The notes below the pieces were generated by a model that was given only the letters and a program-made list of their open reading frames with translations, did not search any database and was not told the DNA's origin. Below, piece after piece: positions 6,505 to 10,045 of a stretch of DNA of 10,045 bases (position 1 is the stretch's first letter; every line of letters begins with the position of its first letter). The position numbers and the translations under genes are program-made. Source of the stretch: Myxococcales bacterium (lineage in GTDB: Bacteria > Myxococcota > Polyangia > Polyangiales > Polyangiaceae); contig JAGQIY010001388.1 of NCBI GenBank assembly GCA_020430865.1, positions 1 through 10,045 of the forward strand. Reading direction: 5' to 3'.

Positions 6505-8893
6505 GCGGGCGACGATTAAGAAGTGGCCCCTGGCGTTGTTGGGCTGCGTCCTCGGCTGTGTAGGCACTGCCCATGCCAAACCCAAGACGCCGGGCTACGC
6601 CGAGCGAGTCATCCAGTGGACGGTGGGCGAGGAAGAGACCTGCGGTGACATCTCCCTCGCGCTCTACGGAAGCTCTCGCTACGCGTATCTGGTCGAGCGC
6701 TACTCCTCCGTCGACTGTCGCGGCGGCAGCCTGGTGCTGCAGCCCGGGCTCACGCTCGTGGTCCCCGCAGAGGTCACGAGCCTCGCGACAGCGGAGGTGC
6801 GCTCGATGAAGCCCGAGGTGCGGGCCAAGCCTCCAGGCGGCGGCTGGCAGTCCGCGGAGCCCGGCATGCCGCTGCACGAGCGCTACAGCGTCAACACCCG
6901 AGAGGAGGCGCGAGCCGACATCCGCTTCGTCGACCGCACGCGCATCTTCCTCTCGGAAAAGACCCTGGTCGTGATCTACGGCACCGCTCGTCAGAGCCAG
7001 ATTGCGCGCCAGAAGCAGGTCATCGCCGAGCTCGACTCGGGGGAGCTCCAGGCCGGTCTCGCTGCTATCGCAGGGAAACGTGCGGAGATCGGCGTCTCCG
7101 GAGGCGCCAAGGTCGCCGCCGAGAGCCGCGACACCGTCTTGCGCAAGAACGCGGAAAAGAAGCGCACGACCGTCAGCGTGTTCGACGGCAAGGCGAACGT
7201 GCGCTCAGGGGGCAAACAGGTCGAGGTGCCGAAGAACCACGGCTCTGCCTTCGTCGACCAGAAGCCGCCGAGCGCTCCCCAGCCTCTGCCTCCTCCCCCG
7301 GCGTGGGACGCGGGGACATCGCCGATGATCGTGATGGTGAGGCGCGGCGCGTCGGATGGAGGCGTGATCCGCGGCGCCTGGAGTTCGATCCCCGGCGCCG
7401 TGAAATACCGCGTGGAGCTGGCGACGGATTCACGCTTCGAGGACCTGGTGGTGCGTGAAGAGGTCGCTGCCGACATCAAGAATTTTCGTGCGGAAAAAAT
7501 GCCAGTGGGTCGTTACTTCCTGCGTGTGCGCGCCATCGACGGGGACGACTTCCTGGGTATAGCCAGCGTGAAGCGCGAGGTCAGCATCGTCGAGGTCGCG
7601 GGGAGCGGCTCGATGCCGGAGCAACTCGGCAAGCGCCTCGAGGTGCACCGCTACCAGCAGCTTGGTCTCGGGGTGCCGAAGAGTCTCGAGGTGCGCGTCG
7701 ACGAAGGCGCCTTCGGTCCCGCTCCGAAGGTCATCGACTTCGGGCTAGTCACCCCGCGTCGCCTCAGCTTCAGGGGGCGAGGGGAGAGCCGTGAGCAGAC
7801 GTTCGAAGTCGTCTACGTCGAGCCCAGAGCCGAGCTGCAGATCACTCGTGATGAAGACGGCGCGCTGCGGGTGGAGTCGGCCTTTCCAGGTATCGACGCC
7901 GACTCCGTGAAGAGTCGAATGAAGCCGCAGGTGCGCGTCCGCAAGGCTCTGCTGGAGGGAGAACCGGTGACGGTCGATGGCGCAGGCGTCGCGCTCGCGC
8001 CGCTCCTCACCCCCAGCACTGCCGGCGTCGAGCGCTTCGCCGCCAAGTTACCGTTGATCGAGGCCGATCATGTGGTCGTTTCCGTCGTCGACGCCCAGGG
8101 CAGACCCCTCGGAGACGCCACCTGGGACGCGCCGCGAGAGGGCGAAGCGCCGCCCCTGCGGCTGCGTGAGCCGGTGATCGGGCCCAGCTTCAGTGCGAGC
8201 GGCTTGCACCCCGCGGTGAGCACGCGGCTGTGGTCGGCTCAGCGCACGAGCTCGGCGGAGGTGTTCGCTGGCGCTGCGCGCAACGACGTCGCTCAGGTGG
8301 CTGCGCGGGTGGAAGGCAGCACCGGGCGCGGAGGCTTGCCGCAAATTGGCTTCGACGCGTTGGTGCCGAGCAACGGCCTCACCAGCAGCGATCAGCCGGT
8401 GGATACGCTGGCCTGGGTCGGCGCAAGCGTCGAGCTCTGGCAGGCCTTCGCCGGGCGCGGTTCCTTCGGTGTTGCTGCACGGTACGGCTTGCCGACGCGA
8501 GACGGCGACGCCAGCGTCGCGGAGTTCGGCTTCGCGCTCGGGCGCGAGCAGAGACGCTGGTCGTGGCTGGTGAACCTGGGAGGACGCGCCGCATTGGCGG
8601 ATGGCGCGCCCCACGGTGATGGGTCGGGCTTCCTGATGCTCGGAGGAGACTATGGCCTGAACGCCTGGCTGCGCGCTTACGCGTTGCTCGACGTGCATCT
8701 GCTCGTTGGTGACGACGAGCTCGTACCGGGCGGCCTCGCACCCCGGGGCGGCATCGGCGCAGGTGTCGAGCTCGGTGAGCAGCCGAGCGACGGAGGTCGG
8801 GTGTTCGGAACACTGGGGCTCCGGGCTTCCGGGTGGGACGATCTCGACAACCCGCTGCTGGCGCAGCTCGGAGTCGGTTTCCGTGGCTTCTAA
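6500..8893 (+). CDS. LysM-FecR-Fn3-like outer-membrane beta-barrel protein
   Basis: Read from GTG 6500, the 797-residue protein has a textbook signal peptide: basic MRRATIKK, a hydrophobic stretch at 9-22 and cleavage after AHA (26). Residues about 36-90 resemble a LysM peptidoglycan-binding domain, with 'GDISLALYG' and 'LQPGLTLVVP' in the usual places and two Cys (48, 73) that could form a disulfide. A FecR-type domain spans about 125-255 ('YSVNTREEARADIRFVDRTRIFL'). A Pro-rich hinge (256-268) leads to an Fn3-like domain (about 275-365), then an unassigned region. The last 230 or so residues (from about 560) alternate as beta strands and end in Phe ('GVGFRGF'), as outer-membrane barrels do. 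The protein could sense the cell wall or another envelope state. An upstream ATG at 6431 is in frame but adds a Cys-rich leader in front of the signal peptide, so I prefer 6500. The following kinase gene overlaps its end. Confidence 0.85.
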   Translation: MRRATIKKWPLALLGCVLGCVGTAHAKPKTPGYAERVIQWTVGEEETCGDISLALYGSSRYAYLVERYSSVDCRGGSLVLQPGLTLVVPAEVTSLATAEVRSMKPEVRAKPPGGGWQSAEPGMPLHERYSVNTREEARADIRFVDRTRIFLSEKTLVVIYGTARQSQIARQKQVIAELDSGELQAGLAAIAGKRAEIGVSGGAKVAAESRDTVLRKNAEKKRTTVSVFDGKANVRSGGKQVEVPKNHGSAFVDQKPPSAPQPLPPPPAWDAGTSPMIVMVRRGASDGGVIRGAWSSIPGAVKYRVELATDSRFEDLVVREEVAADIKNFRAEKMPVGRYFLRVRAIDGDDFLGIASVKREVSIVEVAGSGSMPEQLGKRLEVHRYQQLGLGVPKSLEVRVDEGAFGPAPKVIDFGLVTPRRLSFRGRGESREQTFEVVYVEPRAELQITRDEDGALRVESAFPGIDADSVKSRMKPQVRVRKALLEGEPVTVDGAGVALAPLLTPSTAGVERFAAKLPLIEADHVVVSVVDAQGRPLGDATWDAPREGEAPPLRLREPVIGPSFSASGLHPAVSTRLWSAQRTSSAEVFAGAARNDVAQVAARVEGSTGRGGLPQIGFDALVPSNGLTSSDQPVDTLAWVGASVELWQAFAGRGSFGVAARYGLPTRDGDASVAEFGFALGREQRRWSWLVNLGGRAALADGAPHGDGSGFLMLGGDYGLNAWLRAYALLDVHLLVGDDELVPGGLAPRGGIGAGVELGEQPSDGGRVFGTLGLRASGWDDLDNPLLAQLGVGFRGF
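8870..8873 (+). promoter_or_regulatory. Shine-Dalgarno site deciding the GTG start of the Ser/Thr kinase
   Basis: GGAG lies 9 nt before GTG 8883, inside the 3' end of the FecR gene. It supports this start and therefore the 11-bp overlap with the FecR coding region (stop at 8891-8893). Confidence 0.55.
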
Positions 8894-10045
8894 GTCGGAT
8901 CCTCCGGAGCAAACCGTACGCCTGGCTGAAGGCGCGCCTCCGCGCAGCGACTCCGAGCTCGCCCACGACGCGACGGTCTACTCTCAGCCGGTCCCCGCGC
9001 AGGCTGGCGCTTCCCCCTCTGAGCCGCCGAGCGAGGCGGACTCCGGGCTCTTCGGCGCGTTCTCCAGCGCGCCCCCCGAGGCGCTGCGCCCGCGCATCTC
9101 GCGCGTTCCGACCCAGCGGTCACCCAACGAGGGGCCAGGTTCGGTGCGCGGCGTCGATCGCTCGGATCCCTTGCTTGGCCGTTGCCTTGCGGAAAAGTAC
9201 ACGCTGACCGGCATTCTCGGGCAGGGCGCGATGGGGCAAGTCTATCGCGGTGTGCACGAGGCGCTGGGCATCCCGATCGCGGTCAAGGTGATGCGCCGGA
9301 GCGTCGCGGGGGACAGCGTGTATCGTCGGCGCTTCGCTCGCGAGGCGCGCGCGGCCTCGCTCCTGGCGCACCCGAACGTCGTCCGGGTGCTCGACTACGG
9401 TGAGGACGGTGACACTCCGTTCATCGTGATGGAGTTCGTGGAGGGACGGGACCTGGACGGCTGGCTCGAGGAGCTACCGAGCCTGCCGAGCCTCGAGCAA
9501 GTGGGACGCATCTGCGATCAGATCCTGAGCGCGCTCGCTGCCGCTCACGAGCGCGGCATCGTGCATCGGGATCTGAAGCCAGAGAACGTGATGCTGTGCC
9601 GACTGGGGAGCGGCGTGGACGCCGAGTGGATCGCCAAGGTGAGCGACTTCGGTCTCGCGCACGTGGAAGATCCTCGCGACAGCGGGCCAACCCTGACCCA
9701 GCGCGACGCGGTTGCCGGGACGCCGACCTACATGAGTCCCGAGCAGTGTCGCTCCCTCGCCGTGGGGCCTTCGACGGACCTGTATGCGTTCGGCTGTCTG
9801 CTCACCACGCTGCTCCAGGGCGATCCGCCCTTCGACGGGGCGACGCCGATAGACGTGATCTCCAAGCAGATGTTCGCGGAGCCTCCGCCGCTCGAACGCC
9901 CCGAGGGCGCGGAGGCGGTGCCGCCTTTGCTCGAACGCCTGCGCCTTCAGCTCCTGGCCAAGAAGGCACACAAGCGTCCCGTAGACGCCGGCGAGGTGCG
10001 GCGTCGCCTGGCCGAGGCGCTGAACCCCGAGGCCAACGCAGAACG
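8883..10045 (+). CDS. Eukaryotic-like Ser/Thr protein kinase (C-terminus off the right edge)
   Basis: This frame is open from GTG 8883 to the window edge, 387 residues of a Hanks-type kinase that phosphorylates Ser/Thr on proteins. Residues 1 to about 100 are Pro/Ser/Glu-rich and probably disordered. The kinase domain (about 105-370) has the Gly-rich loop ILGQGAMGQVY (111-121), the ATP-anchoring Lys135 (AVKV), HRDLKPEN with catalytic Asp230, a stretch of about 15 residues between the catalytic loop and DFG, DFG at 255-257, a Gly-Thr activation segment (AGTPTYMSPEQ) with SPE at 285-287, and STDLYAFGCLL. All the residues needed for activity are seen. No transmembrane segment occurs in the visible part; many homologues carry one followed by a sensor domain after the kinase, so membrane attachment cannot be judged. 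The gene overlaps the FecR/beta-barrel gene by 11 bp, so the two are probably co-translated and may act together. Confidence 0.95.
   Translation, partial: MASKSDPPEQTVRLAEGAPPRSDSELAHDATVYSQPVPAQAGASPSEPPSEADSGLFGAFSSAPPEALRPRISRVPTQRSPNEGPGSVRGVDRSDPLLGRCLAEKYTLTGILGQGAMGQVYRGVHEALGIPIAVKVMRRSVAGDSVYRRRFAREARAASLLAHPNVVRVLDYGEDGDTPFIVMEFVEGRDLDGWLEELPSLPSLEQVGRICDQILSALAAAHERGIVHRDLKPENVMLCRLGSGVDAEWIAKVSDFGLAHVEDPRDSGPTLTQRDAVAGTPTYMSPEQCRSLAVGPSTDLYAFGCLLTTLLQGDPPFDGATPIDVISKQMFAEPPPLERPEGAEAVPPLLERLRLQLLAKKAHKRPVDAGEVRRRLAEALNPEANAE

Noticed and set aside
6433..6585. N-terminal extension of the OmpA gene upstream to 6585
   Set aside because: It would place 51 non-hydrophobic residues before a clear signal peptide and overlap the start of the divergent FecR gene.

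Overview
The window is a GC-rich, densely packed bacterial chromosomal segment. Its gene content points to a predatory or soil deltaproteobacterial lineage, most likely Myxococcota of the Polyangia/Sorangium type. The evidence is a eukaryotic-like Ser/Thr kinase, an FHA-type sigma-54 activator, a class III adenylate cyclase, an OmpA protein with thrombospondin type-3 calcium repeats, and a FecR/LysM outer-membrane protein. This assignment is an inference from family content, not from a marker gene. No RNA gene, insertion sequence, phage gene or CRISPR array is visible.

Layout. On the minus strand, 1-688 holds the start of a zinc-ribbon plus PQQ-like propeller protein that runs off the left edge. 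Upstream of it, 772-2091 (minus) encodes an FHA/AAA+/Fis-type sigma-54 activator. A 229-bp divergent spacer follows and contains a good -24/-12 sigma-54 promoter match facing right. That promoter points at 2321-2872 (plus), a SixA-like histidine phosphatase homologue that has lost two signature catalytic residues. It converges with a 15-bp gap on a minus-strand pair: an OmpA/TSP3 protein (4651-6432) followed, with a 4-bp GTGA overlap, by a membrane-bound adenylate cyclase (2888-4654). Back to back with these is a plus-strand pair: a LysM-FecR-Fn3-like-beta-barrel protein (about 6500-8893) and, overlapping it by 11 bp, a Ser/Thr protein kinase (8883 to beyond the right edge).

How the genes may work together. 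The divergent block at 2888-10045 is strikingly symmetric. In each direction the first gene encodes a secreted envelope protein with peptidoglycan-binding potential (OmpA-C or LysM). The second gene encodes a signalling enzyme (cyclase or kinase) that is translationally coupled to it. The sensible reading is an envelope-sensing locus with cAMP and Ser/Thr-phosphorylation outputs. The FHA-sigma-54 regulator nearby could be a transcriptional reader, but its FHA domain lacks the canonical phosphothreonine-contacting arginine, so that link is speculative.

Two real genes, the left-edge propeller protein and the right-edge kinase, are open at the window boundaries and are described here from direct translation.
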